DNA of 54,535 nt from an uncultured Phycisphaerae bacterium (lineage in GTDB: Bacteria; Planctomycetota; Phycisphaerae; UBA1845; PWPN01). Within the stretch, counting starts at the first letter, position 1. Every line of letters begins with the position of its first letter. A program made the position numbers and the translations under genes. Below the pieces are notes generated by a model. The model did no database searches. It was not told the origin of the DNA and was given only the letters and a program-made list of their open reading frames with translations. Of the stretch, positions 30,929 through 39,998 are shown in pieces. Where the stretch lies: assembly GCA_938005315.1 (NCBI GenBank), contig CALLOB010000039.1:1-54535 (forward strand), in the 5' to 3' direction.

Positions 30929-32755
30929 GTGCGGGATCCGGGCTTGCGGAACGTGGCGATCATCGCCCACGTGGACCACGGCAAGACGACGCTGGTCGAT
31001 CAGATGCTGCGCCAGTGCGGCATGTTCCGGGAGACCCAGCTCAAGGGCGAGCGGATCCTGGACTCCAACGACCTGGAGCGCGAGCGGGGCATCACCATTC
31101 TGGCCAAGAACATCGCCATCCGCTACCGGGACGTCAAGATCAATCTCATCGACACGCCCGGTCACGCCGACTTCGGCGGGGAGGTCGAGCGGGTGCTGAT
31201 GATGGCCGACGGCTGCCTGCTGCTGGTGGACGCCTTCGAAGGGCCGATGCCGCAGACCCGCTACGTGCTGCGCAAGGCCTTCGCCTGCGGCCTGCGGCCC
31301 CTGGTGGTGATCAACAAGATCGACCGCCCCGACGCCCGGCCCGCCGAGGTCCTGGACGAGGTCATCGACCTGTTCATCGAACTGGGCGCCGACGAGCACG
31401 CCCTGGAGTTCCCGGTGATCTACGCCTCGGCCACGCAGGGCTACGCCTCCCGCCGGCCGGAGGAGCGCCCCGGCCACATCCAGGCGCTGTTCGAGGCGAT
31501 CCTGGAGCATGTGCCGCCGCCGGATGTCGATCGCGAGGCTCCGCTGCAGATGCTCGTCACGTCGCTGGACTACAGCGACTACGTCGGCCGGATCGGCATC
31601 GGGCGGGTGTTCGCCGGGCGGCTGTATTCCGGCCGGCCGGTGACTGTCTTTCACCGCGACGGCAGGTCCGGCGTCGAGCGCGTCGGCGAGCTGCAGGTTT
31701 TCGAGGGACTCGGGCGGCGGACGGTCGAGGAGGTGCCGGCCGGCGACATCTGCGCGGTGATCGGGCTGGAATCCGTGGACATCGGCAACACCATCGCCAG
31801 CCCCGACGACCCCCGGCCGCTGCAGACCATCCACATCGACGAACCCACGCTGCACATGACCTTCCGGGTCAACGACTCGCCGTTCGCCGGCCGCAGCGGC
31901 CGCTTTCTCACCAGCCGCCATCTGCGCGACCGGCTGGAGAAGGAGCTTCAGCACAACGTGTCGCTGCGGGTCGAGCCGGGCGAGACGCCCGAGGAGTTTC
32001 ACGTGTCCGGCCGCGGACTGCTGCATCTGTCGGTGCTGATCGAGAACATGCGCCGCGAGGGCTACGAGCTGGCGGTGGGCAAGCCGCGGGTGATCTTCCG
32101 GGAGATCGAGGGCCGGCGCTGCGAGCCGATCGAGGAGTGCTCGATCGACGTTCCTGCGCAGCATGTCGGCGCGGTGATGGAGCTGATGGGCGCCCGCCGC
32201 GGCATCTGCCAGCGGATGGAGACCCGCGGCGAGTACGCCCACATGGAGTTCAGCGTGCCCAGCCGGGGACTGATCGGGGCCCGCACCCGGCTGATGAACG
32301 CCACCAACGGCACCGCGATCATGCACCACACCTTCGCGGAGTACCAGCCGGTGCGGGGGGCCATTCCCGGCCGGTCCAGCGGCTCCCTGATCGCCAGCGA
32401 GGCCGGCCAGGTCACCGCCTATGCCCTGGACAACCTCGCCGACCGCGGGGTGTTCTTCGTCCGGCCGACCGACGCCGTCTACGAGGGCATGATCGTCGGC
32501 GAGCACTGCAAGGACAACGACATCGAGGTCAACGTCTGCCGGGCCAAGAAGATGACCAACATCCGCGCCGCCTCCGCCGACCGGACGGTGGTGCTCCGGC
32601 CGCCGCGCGAGATGACCCTCGAGATCGCCCTGGAGTTCATCGAGGAGGATGAGCTCGTCGAGGTGACGCCGGAGGCCATCCGCCTGCGCAAACGCCTGCT
32701 GAGGGAGCACGAGCGACGTCAGGCCGGCCGGGCCGCCCGGGCCGCCGGCAGCTGA
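30929..32755 (+). CDS. typA: Ribosome-associated GTPase TypA/BipA
   Basis: Translational GTPase of 608 residues, related to EF-G and LepA, aiding ribosome assembly and stress growth. The G domain shows [53 protein letters not shown]; then an EF-Tu-like domain 2 and the BipA-specific C terminus ([47 protein letters not shown]). The start is a GTG at 30929, seven bases after GGGAGG; the longer open frame upstream is the antisense of mutL. Length normal. Confidence 0.95.
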   Translation: MRDPGLRNVAIIAHVDHGKTTLVDQMLRQCGMFRETQLKGERILDSNDLERERGITILAKNIAIRYRDVKINLIDTPGHADFGGEVERVLMMADGCLLLVDAFEGPMPQTRYVLRKAFACGLRPLVVINKIDRPDARPAEVLDEVIDLFIELGADEHALEFPVIYASATQGYASRRPEERPGHIQALFEAILEHVPPPDVDREAPLQMLVTSLDYSDYVGRIGIGRVFAGRLYSGRPVTVFHRDGRSGVERVGELQVFEGLGRRTVEEVPAGDICAVIGLESVDIGNTIASPDDPRPLQTIHIDEPTLHMTFRVNDSPFAGRSGRFLTSRHLRDRLEKELQHNVSLRVEPGETPEEFHVSGRGLLHLSVLIENMRREGYELAVGKPRVIFREIEGRRCEPIEECSIDVPAQHVGAVMELMGARRGICQRMETRGEYAHMEFSVPSRGLIGARTRLMNATNGTAIMHHTFAEYQPVRGAIPGRSSGSLIASEAGQVTAYALDNLADRGVFFVRPTDAVYEGMIVGEHCKDNDIEVNVCRAKKMTNIRAASADRTVVLRPPREMTLEIALEFIEEDELVEVTPEAIRLRKRLLREHERRQAGRAARAAGS

Positions 32756-32849
32756 AGACCTGCCGCCGGGCGAACCGCCCCGTTCGGCGAACCGGCCGGC
32801 TGCGGGGCGGACGCGGCCGTGTGCCGGACGAAAGCCGGCAACGGCGCGA

Positions 32850-33392
32850 TCAAGCCTTGCCGTCTGCCCAGGCCCGGCCCAGACGCGGCTTGACCCGACC
32901 GAGGATCAGCGCCGCCAGCAGCAGACCCAGCCCGGCGACCGCCACCGGCAGCATGCCGGCGCGTGCCGCCACGGCGCCGGCTTGATCCGCCGGCTCCACG
33001 GCCAGGGCCGCCTGCATGAGCCGCATCTGTCCGCGCATGTGCAGGTGCAGCATCGGCATTCCCGCCGCCAGCAGCAGCATCTTGAGCGGGAACCACCGGC
33101 TCGGAACCAGCGCCCGCCAGATCGGAGCCGCCAGCAGGACGCCGCACAGGCCCGCGCCGGCCCCGCCGGGAATGATCAGACACAGGAACATGCGGCGGAT
33201 CAGGCCGGACTCGCGCGCCCAGCCGTCCGCAGTCACCGGGGCATCGGTCGGAAGAATCACGAACGCCAGAGACGCCAGGCCGCCGCACAGGGCGACGATG
33301 AACACCCACTTGCACACCAGCAGCGCCGGTCGCGGGCCGCGTCCCCAGCGGCGACCGTATATGTTCACCGGGGCTCGATCCTGAGCGCTCAT
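32850..33392 (-). CDS. Four-helix membrane protein of unknown function
   Basis: Not recognised. About 180 residues starting MSAQDRAPVN, with four hydrophobic segments (ALLVCKWVFIVALCGGLASLAFVI, FLCLIIPGGAGAGLCGVLLA, LKMLLLAAGMPMLH, MLPVAVAGLGLLLAALIL). A small His/Met group (HLHMRGQM) between segments three and four could bind a metal, and the layout recalls CopD-like proteins, but this is weak. The gene stands alone between typA and the cyclase gene. Bases 33393-33558 contain nothing recognised. Confidence 0.6.
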   Translation of the reverse strand: MSAQDRAPVNIYGRRWGRGPRPALLVCKWVFIVALCGGLASLAFVILPTDAPVTADGWARESGLIRRMFLCLIIPGGAGAGLCGVLLAAPIWRALVPSRWFPLKMLLLAAGMPMLHLHMRGQMRLMQAALAVEPADQAGAVAARAGMLPVAVAGLGLLLAALILGRVKPRLGRAWADGKA

Positions 33393-33558
33393 CGGACGCC
33401 GATTGTCGCTCTCCGGCGGCCGCACCGCAAGAGCGGCCCGCGGTCCGCGAGGCCTGCGGCTCGCACTGCTGTCCGCTTCGCCGTGCATCCGACCGGCCGT
33501 TTGGCCGACCGTTGCAGGCGTTTGCCTGCGTGAAGGCCGCCCACCGGCGGATGCAGTG

Positions 33559-36498
33559 TCATTTATCGGTCAGCTCCAGGACGCCGCGCCAGTCGTCCGG
33601 CGGCGGCCCGGGGCCCATCGCCCGGGCGGCCGCAAGGTATCGGGCCGCGCCTCTGTCGCGGGGCCGCGATCGCAGGCAGGCCTCGAAACCCCCGGCCGCG
33701 GTCGCGAACTCGCCTCGCATGAAGGCCGCGACGGCCTCACCGAAGACCGTGGCGTATTCGGCGGTTGCCGGATCGACCGCGCCGGCCCGCCCCAGCAGCT
33801 CGTGCACCCGCACGCCGACGGACTGACCGGCCACCTGCACGACGCCCAGATCGCGGAACACCAGCGAGCCGTCGGTCGCGGCGCGCGAGGCCTCATCGAC
33901 CATCACCACGGTGCCGAACTGCTTGTTGGCCGACTCCAGCCGTGCCGCCAGGTTGACCACGTCGCCGACGCAGGTGTAGTCCAGCTTGTTCTCGCTGCCG
34001 TAGTCGCCGACGAACACCGGCCCGGAGGCCACGCCGATGCGCATCGCCAGCCGCAGGAAGTGCTCGGCGAGAGCGTGCCCGGCAAAGCGGCGTTTGAGCT
34101 CCTCCAGGGCCTCCAGGCAGTCCAGAGCCGCCTCGCAGCAGGCCTGCTCGTGCCCGGGGCACGGCAGAATCGGCGGGTTGAAGAACGCGAACACGCCGTC
34201 GCCCATGAACTTGTTGATCAGTGCCCCACGGGCGTGCAGGGCCCCGGACATGGCCTCCAGGTACGGGTTCAGCACCGCCCGGGTACCCTCGGGGCCCAGC
34301 CGCTCGGAGATCGACGTGAAACCCGCCAGGTCGCTGAAAAAGCATGACACCATCGCCCGTGACGGCGAAAAGTCCAGCTGTCCGGCCGATTCCGCCAGCC
34401 GCCGAGCCATGGCCGGAGAGACATATTGCGCTACCGCCCGCGAGAAGCGCCGCCGCTGACGGTCGACCACCACGTAACGCGTCAGCACGATCACCGCCCA
34501 GCTCGCGAACGCCTGCACGCAGACGGTGACCGGCGGCATCCAGTAATCCAGCCGGGCGAACAGCAACGCCCAGTCGATCCAGAGCCAACCGGCGATCAGC
34601 AGCCCCAGCGCCACCGGCGTGACCCGCAAATCCAGCCGGGCACTGCCGGCCATGACCGCCAGCCCGACCAGCAGTACCACCAGAACCTGACCGCCCAGCG
34701 GCATCCAGCGACGAAAGCGCCCCTGCAGGAAGCTGTTGAGCAGGTTCGAGTGGATCATCACGCCCGGCGTGCGGCCGAACGCCGGCGTGGCCACCATGTC
34801 CGCCACGGCCGTGGCGGTGTAGCCGACCAGACAGGTCCGGCCCCGCACCAGGGGGCTCAGCTCATCCAACAGCCCGGGCTCCTGGGCGGCCAGCGCGGCA
34901 TTGGCCTCCTCCAGGGCCCGGACATCCTCGCTGATCAGCCTCCAAGCCGACTGGAACCGGCCGTATTCGGCGGCCACTGCCGGATCCAGCGGATCAGGCT
35001 CGCCGGACAGCTCCGCCCAGGTCTCACGGATCAGAGCGACGGCCTCCTCCTGCCGCCGTCGCACCCCCTCGACCAGATCCTGCACGCGCCGTTCGATCTG
35101 TTCCTGCTCCCGGGGCGTCAGTGTGCCGCGGAGCCGGCCCAGGTGCAGGGACCGCTGCTCCTGGAGCATCTGGGCGACCAGCAGGCGATAACTCTCGAAC
35201 GCCTCCGGCTCGCTGACCGCCTCCACGGCCTGGCCCAGTCGGATCTGGCGCAGCACCTCGTTCTGGCGGATGCGCTCGCGGATGTCCCACAACCGCAGGA
35301 TCTGCGCGACCGGCACATGGGTGAACGCGGCCGGCCAGCCGCCGGCGGCCGCGTGCCAGTTGACCAGGATACGGCCCTGCCCGTCCAGCTGGAGGCGCAT
35401 CGCCCGACGCCCGGGACCGGGCCTTATCACGAGCGTGCTCCCACGGATCTCCAGGTCTTCCAGGCGGATGCCCAGGGCGTCCCTGGCCGCGGCGAAGCCC
35501 AGCTGCTCGATGACCTTGCCGTCCCACTCGACCAGCAGCGGCAGGTGGCGCAGCACACCGTCGGCGTCGGCCTGGAAGTTGACGAAACCGGCGCCGCGTG
35601 CCGCGCGGGTCAGGGCCTCCAGGGGCGGCACCAGCGATGTCCGCCGCGGCAGTCGGCCCTGAAGCCCCTCGGGCACCGGCGGTGCCTGGGCCTGCACGGC
35701 CTGCAGCCCGCGGACGTGCCAGAGGGCCTCCAGGATGTCCCGGCGGTCGGCGTTCAGCCGTTCCCGATCGCCGGCGAAGGCCGACGGAAGAAGCTCGCGC
35801 AGGATCTCATCGCTTCCGGCCGCCGGACGGGTCGTCAGGCGGGTTGCGACCAGCCTTCGGGCCGCCTGCCGCTTGGCCCCGGCCAGCACACGCTCCACGT
35901 CGCCGGCAGGCACTCCGTGGCTTTCGGCGATGGTCGCGGCATCAAGGGCGAAGTCCAGCTCCAGATTCGCCGCGACGGTTTTCACGAGGCCCGCCTCGCC
36001 GGCAGCCGCGGCGGTCTCCGGCTCCTCGTAGTACATCCCGATGAAGACGTTGCCGCTCCCGGCGATGGCGGCGCGCAGCTCGTCGTCGCCATACACCACG
36101 TTACCCGCGGAGAGCTGGCCGACCTGCTCGATCGCGCCTTCCGTCCCGGCCCATGGATCGGATTCAGGGACGCGGATCTCGGGGCCTTTCGGCTCGCTCC
36201 AGACCAGGTCCACGAGGATTCGCTCGGCCCCCAGTTCACCCAGAATGCCGATCAGGGCGGCCTGGATGTCGCGGGGCCACGGCCAGCTGGAGACCCGCTT
36301 GAGGGCGTCGTCGTTGATGTCGATGTGGACAATGTTCGAAGAAGCCGGCGTCCGGCTGAGATGCCGCACCACGTGGTCGTAGGCCAGCCACTCCAGCGGT
36401 TCGGTCAGTCTCAGGCCGTGCAGGCCGGTGACGGCCAGAACCACCGCCAGCCCCGCGCCCAGACTGAACCTCTGCCTCTGCAGCCAGCCGCCCTGCAT
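33559..36498 (-). CDS. CHASE2-domain class III adenylate/guanylate cyclase
   Basis: A 979-residue membrane cyclase. A CHASE2 sensor fills about residues 40-610 (NIVHIDINDDALKRVSSWPWPRDI near its start). It is unusually long because of an inserted helical, Glu/Arg-rich stretch (about 410-560). Transmembrane helices follow at about 625-690, and then the class III cyclase domain (about 712-890). The cyclase has both metal aspartates (FFSDLAGFTSISE, NKFMGDGVFAFF) and the transition-state Asn/Arg in GDVVNLAARLESANK, so it should be active, making cAMP or cGMP. The FecR-domain gene lies just upstream on the same strand, a pairing frequent with CHASE2 cyclases. The ligand is unknown. Confidence 0.9.
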   Translation of the reverse strand: MQGGWLQRQRFSLGAGLAVVLAVTGLHGLRLTEPLEWLAYDHVVRHLSRTPASSNIVHIDINDDALKRVSSWPWPRDIQAALIGILGELGAERILVDLVWSEPKGPEIRVPESDPWAGTEGAIEQVGQLSAGNVVYGDDELRAAIAGSGNVFIGMYYEEPETAAAAGEAGLVKTVAANLELDFALDAATIAESHGVPAGDVERVLAGAKRQAARRLVATRLTTRPAAGSDEILRELLPSAFAGDRERLNADRRDILEALWHVRGLQAVQAQAPPVPEGLQGRLPRRTSLVPPLEALTRAARGAGFVNFQADADGVLRHLPLLVEWDGKVIEQLGFAAARDALGIRLEDLEIRGSTLVIRPGPGRRAMRLQLDGQGRILVNWHAAAGGWPAAFTHVPVAQILRLWDIRERIRQNEVLRQIRLGQAVEAVSEPEAFESYRLLVAQMLQEQRSLHLGRLRGTLTPREQEQIERRVQDLVEGVRRRQEEAVALIRETWAELSGEPDPLDPAVAAEYGRFQSAWRLISEDVRALEEANAALAAQEPGLLDELSPLVRGRTCLVGYTATAVADMVATPAFGRTPGVMIHSNLLNSFLQGRFRRWMPLGGQVLVVLLVGLAVMAGSARLDLRVTPVALGLLIAGWLWIDWALLFARLDYWMPPVTVCVQAFASWAVIVLTRYVVVDRQRRRFSRAVAQYVSPAMARRLAESAGQLDFSPSRAMVSCFFSDLAGFTSISERLGPEGTRAVLNPYLEAMSGALHARGALINKFMGDGVFAFFNPPILPCPGHEQACCEAALDCLEALEELKRRFAGHALAEHFLRLAMRIGVASGPVFVGDYGSENKLDYTCVGDVVNLAARLESANKQFGTVVMVDEASRAATDGSLVFRDLGVVQVAGQSVGVRVHELLGRAGAVDPATAEYATVFGEAVAAFMRGEFATAAGGFEACLRSRPRDRGAARYLAAARAMGPGPPPDDWRGVLELTDK

Positions 36499-36614
36499 GT
36501 CCGGCGTCCGAAGGTCTCTGGAATCCGCAACGGCGTGCCCGACCGTGCCGAAACCGCGTCAACACCGGCCGGCACAGGCTCGCCGCACGACCTGCGCAGA
36601 GGTACGGATCGACG

Positions 36615-37511
36615 TCACTGCGGCGGCACCAGTCCCGTTCCGAAGTTGCCCTCCGGACGGTACAGAGCGCCCGTCGGGGGCGAGATCGGACCAGGCCGGT
36701 AGTTCGACAGGTCGGTTCCGCCGGTGCCGCCCGCGCCCGCGGGGCGGACGCCGCCGTACGTGCCGGCTCCGGACCCCGGCGCCACGCCGCCCAGGCCGGT
36801 CCCTGAGCGAACCTCCAGCGCGAACTCGCCCTCGGTCACGCCGAAGCGGTCCTGGATCGAGGTGAAGCGGATCCGCTGGGCGGTGTCCACCCAGCGCAGC
36901 ATGGCCGCGGTGACGAACTCGCCGGGCCGGACCGTCCGCCGCTCGCCGGTCAGGAACTTCAGAGCCTCGACGAGCCCCTCCTCGTTGAGGAAGATCGTGA
37001 ACTGGCCGGTTCCGGCCTCGTAGTGCATGCCGAAATCGATGGTGCCGCGCTTGCTCAGCGTGGCGGTCGGCGACTCGATGGTCATGTCGCTGCGCAGCGT
37101 GGCCTCGCGCACCGCCGCCCGCACCGTGCCGTAGCCCAGCCCGATCTTCATCCGCTTGGTGTCGCCGCTGCGGTGGAAGTCCTCGATCGCCGCCAGCGTG
37201 ACCCGGTCGATGCCCACCACCGTGTCGTCCCCGAACTGCAGCACCACCGACGAGCGCAGGCGTGTGCGGATCTTCGTGCCCGGCGGCAGGGAATCGCCGA
37301 CGCCGGCGGGCTTCCAGGCTTCCGGGGCGTCGGCCGCCCCCGGCGGCAGGTGGCTGACGTTTCCGGTGACCCTGATCACCCGGGCGGCCATCGGCTCGCC
37401 GTCCGCGGCCGGCCGGGTGGCCTCGGGTGCCGGATCGGACTGGCCCAAGGCCGCCGGTCCGACCGCCAGGATCAGGACCAGTGACAGACATGTCGCGACG
37501 GTACGACGCAT
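36615..37511 (-). CDS. Exported FecR-domain protein
   Basis: A 298-residue protein with a signal peptide (MRRTVATCLSLVLILAVGPAALG) and a FecR-like beta domain (about 45-215): VIRVTGNVSH, LPPGTKIRTRLRSSVVLQFGDDTVVGID, SDMTIESPTATLSKRGT. The tail is Gly/Pro-rich and probably disordered. FecR domains sense or bind in the periplasm. The gene precedes the CHASE2 cyclase by 116 bases, and such pairs are known across bacteria; a role in presenting a signal to the cyclase is an inference. Start supported by the signal peptide. Confidence 0.87.
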   Translation of the reverse strand: MRRTVATCLSLVLILAVGPAALGQSDPAPEATRPAADGEPMAARVIRVTGNVSHLPPGAADAPEAWKPAGVGDSLPPGTKIRTRLRSSVVLQFGDDTVVGIDRVTLAAIEDFHRSGDTKRMKIGLGYGTVRAAVREATLRSDMTIESPTATLSKRGTIDFGMHYEAGTGQFTIFLNEEGLVEALKFLTGERRTVRPGEFVTAAMLRWVDTAQRIRFTSIQDRFGVTEGEFALEVRSGTGLGGVAPGSGAGTYGGVRPAGAGGTGGTDLSNYRPGPISPPTGALYRPEGNFGTGLVPPQ

Positions 37512-37642
37512 GAGACGTTTCCCCCGAACGCGGGTCGCCGGCGTTTCTCAGGTCTTCAGGAGCCGGCCGCACACGAGACACCGGACATTGTACGCACGGC
37601 CGAGCGTCGCGGGCAGCCTCTCAGGCAGTCTGCCGGTCGGTC

Positions 37643-38245
37643 CTACGGTCCGGCGGGCCGGGTCTGGGCGACCGGACCGACCACGTCCAACGGCGCAGCA
37701 GGGTAGCGGCCCCGCTCGGCCAGGTATGCGTCCGCCTTGCCCAGCAGGTCCACCAGCTCCGCCCCGCTCATGTATCGATAGGCCGGGGTGGAGTCCAGCA
37801 GCTGCCGGTAGTACAGCTCGCGGACCGCGTAGCGGCGGTCGCCCGGGCCCCAGGATCCCAGCAGCCGCATGTTCACGCCGCCGTCGATGTCCAGAATCCG
37901 GCAGACCATCCAGGCCACGCTGCCCCGGTCGATGCACTCGTCGCGCTGGAGCCGCCAGTCCGGGCGGGTGATGCCGCGATCGACAAGCATCGCCGCCCGC
38001 TGGTCGAATATGCGGCACTCGTCCCGTCCGTCGGCCAGCAGGATCATGGCCCGGTAGGCCTCGGCGGTGGTCACCATCGGCTGGGCGGGCAGATGCTCGT
38101 GCAGGAAGGTGTCCTCGTCGAGCTGCTCGGCCCGATCGGCCTGGGCGGTGCGGACCGTGCGCGAGCAGCCGGCCGGCAGGGCCGAGGCGGTCATCGCCAG
38201 GGCCGACAGCCAGATCATCCTTCGCGTCATCAGGCCACGGGCCAT
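37643..38245 (-). CDS. Putative lipoprotein of unknown function
   Basis: About 200 residues with lipoprotein signal (LSALAMTASALPAGC). The mature part is charged and helical (AEAYRAMILLADGRDECRIFDQRAAMLVDRGI, broken by family-free spacing) and has no known motif. ATG at 38245 overlaps the upstream stop (TGATG), and a second ATG at 38230 is also possible; in both cases it is translationally coupled to the barrel gene before it. It likely acts with that protein in the outer membrane. Confidence 0.68.
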   Translation of the reverse strand: MARGLMTRRMIWLSALAMTASALPAGCSRTVRTAQADRAEQLDEDTFLHEHLPAQPMVTTAEAYRAMILLADGRDECRIFDQRAAMLVDRGITRPDWRLQRDECIDRGSVAWMVCRILDIDGGVNMRLLGSWGPGDRRYAVRELYYRQLLDSTPAYRYMSGAELVDLLGKADAYLAERGRYPAAPLDVVGPVAQTRPAGP

Positions 38246-39711
38246 CAGAAGCTCCAGGTCACGCCGGTCAGGAAGAAGGTCCGCGTCGTGCGGTCGCTGA
38301 ACGCCGAACCGGGGAAGAACGTGCCCAGCCGGGCCGTCCAGGCCAGGTCGGACGTCAGCCGCCAGTTCACGAAGTAGTCCATCTCCCATCCCAGGTAGTT
38401 CGACGTCCGGTCGGCGGTGGGATCCGAGACCGCGCCGTCGCCGTGATTCTTGCAGTACAGGAACCAGTCGGTGCCGACTTCCAGATTTTCCAGGCCCTCG
38501 ATGTTCTCCAGCGGGTGGACGCCGGAGCCCAGCCGCCAGACGTGCACATTGCTCAGCCGCGGCCCGAACGCCAGGCCGGTGTCGCGATAGCCGAAACCCG
38601 AGAAGCCCGTGTCCTTCCCGCGGGTGTTGCCGCCGATCGCGTCGGTCGGACTGCCGAAGCGGTCGCCGTCGCCCCCGGCGAACATGTAGGCACCCGAGAA
38701 ACGCGGCTTCCATGCCCGCCGCGGAAGGTAGTCCAGCTCCAGGTCGTACGCCCAGGCGCAGATCCGGTCGTCCGTCAGCCAGCGCCGGTGGCCGTAGCTC
38801 GAGCCGCCCTCGAAAACCAGCTCGGTGGCGTAGCGCAGGTCCTTGACCACCTCGCCGGTCGAGCCGATCCCCAGGTACCAGCTGTTGTAGTCGTACTCCT
38901 GGAACGGGACCCGCCGGGCCTCCTCGTTGTGGTCCTCATTGATGAAGCCGTAGAAGAACGGCTCGTGGCGCTCCAGGCCCTTGTACTTGACCTGCCCGCC
39001 CCAGAAGCACCGCTCCATCCGCCCGCTGCCGGGGCGGCTGCGCTCGATGTCGTCGGTGCTCCGGACGCTCATGCCGGCCAGGCCCTGCACCTCGAAATCC
39101 GCGGCCTCCAACGTCAGCAGCACGTGGTCCATCGGCAGCGACAGGGCATAGCCGGTGCCCAGCTCGACGTAGTCGCGCCCGGCCTTGACCCTGACATTCC
39201 AGTCCATCGGCTCGCGCCGGGCGGCCTGAACCGCCCGCCGCAGGTCGAACTGGTAGAAGCCGCGATCGAGGTTTGGTCCTTCGGTGTCGTCGTCGTTGCC
39301 GTCGTAGGAGTCGCCGCTGTTGAAGTCGTGAAACAGCAGCCGGCCGCGGACGTAGAACTGGTGCGCGCCCTGGTCCAGACTCAGTGACGTCCATCCGCGG
39401 ACGTCGTGCCGGCGGTACGTCCGGGAGCTCTCGATGCCGTCGTCCCACAGGTAGGTGTAGAAGCTGTACCACCCGCCGGCGTCCCAGTCGATCTTCTGGT
39501 CGGCGGGCAGCTCGCGGTTCAAAGCCAGGCGGACGTCCTCTTCGACGGCCCGCTGCTGCCGCAGAAACGCACCGCCGGGATCCTGGCCGGCCGCGGACCC
39601 CGTCCATGGCAGAAACGCCAGCACGGTCAGGACCGAAGACACCGTCGGGGGGAGACCGATCCCTCTTCGGGAACCCGCAGGCGACGTTTGAATGGCCTGA
39701 AAACAGTTCAT
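38245..39711 (-). CDS. Outer-membrane beta-barrel protein, alginate-export-like
   Basis: A protein of about 488 residues with an export leader (SSVLTVLAFLPWTGSAAG) and a body of amphipathic strands with many Tyr, Trp and Gly (WYSFYTYLWDDGIESSR, DYVELGTGYALSLPMDHV, WYLGIGSTGEVV), ending TRTFFLTGVTWSF with the final aromatic Phe expected by the barrel-assembly machinery. The pattern resembles the alginate_exp (AlgE-like) family, though the cargo is unknown. The start is set at MNCFQAIQ (39711); 39765 is possible. Cotranscription with the lipoprotein gene is certain by overlap. Confidence 0.7.
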   Translation of the reverse strand: MNCFQAIQTSPAGSRRGIGLPPTVSSVLTVLAFLPWTGSAAGQDPGGAFLRQQRAVEEDVRLALNRELPADQKIDWDAGGWYSFYTYLWDDGIESSRTYRRHDVRGWTSLSLDQGAHQFYVRGRLLFHDFNSGDSYDGNDDDTEGPNLDRGFYQFDLRRAVQAARREPMDWNVRVKAGRDYVELGTGYALSLPMDHVLLTLEAADFEVQGLAGMSVRSTDDIERSRPGSGRMERCFWGGQVKYKGLERHEPFFYGFINEDHNEEARRVPFQEYDYNSWYLGIGSTGEVVKDLRYATELVFEGGSSYGHRRWLTDDRICAWAYDLELDYLPRRAWKPRFSGAYMFAGGDGDRFGSPTDAIGGNTRGKDTGFSGFGYRDTGLAFGPRLSNVHVWRLGSGVHPLENIEGLENLEVGTDWFLYCKNHGDGAVSDPTADRTSNYLGWEMDYFVNWRLTSDLAWTARLGTFFPGSAFSDRTTRTFFLTGVTWSF

Positions 39712-39998
39712 CCGGCCTGCGCACCTGCGTGAGAGAAGTGCCGACGCCGACCGCCGTTCCTTCACCGACCGACCGCCTCGGCGAATGGAACGGGCGTATC
39801 ATGAACCACGGGTCGCCGAAAAGCAAGCCGCCTCCGAAACCCCTCGACGGGGCCGGAGGCGAGCTTCCCCCTCCTTGACGAGATCGGGCGGCCGCAGACC
39901 TCAGGCTCCCCGCGACTGTGCCGGTTCGCGCGGAAGCCGCCGTCCGCCCGCAAGAGCTCCCCGCCCGCAAAGGCCGCCGGCCCGGCGGGCGGATGACC
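39712..39998. other. Intergenic region downstream of dnaK with hairpins
   Basis: CCGCCGG (39974-39980) and CCGGCGG (39982-39988) can pair, as can CCGCCCG (39961-39967) with CGGGCGG (39986-39992); either could end the minus-strand dnaK transcript. No T-run. The rest contains only the leader of the barrel gene. Confidence 0.3.

Noticed and set aside
36525-36545. Minus-strand GGCACGCCGTTGC before the CHASE2 cyclase
   Set aside because: Spacing between -24 and -12 boxes is one base short.
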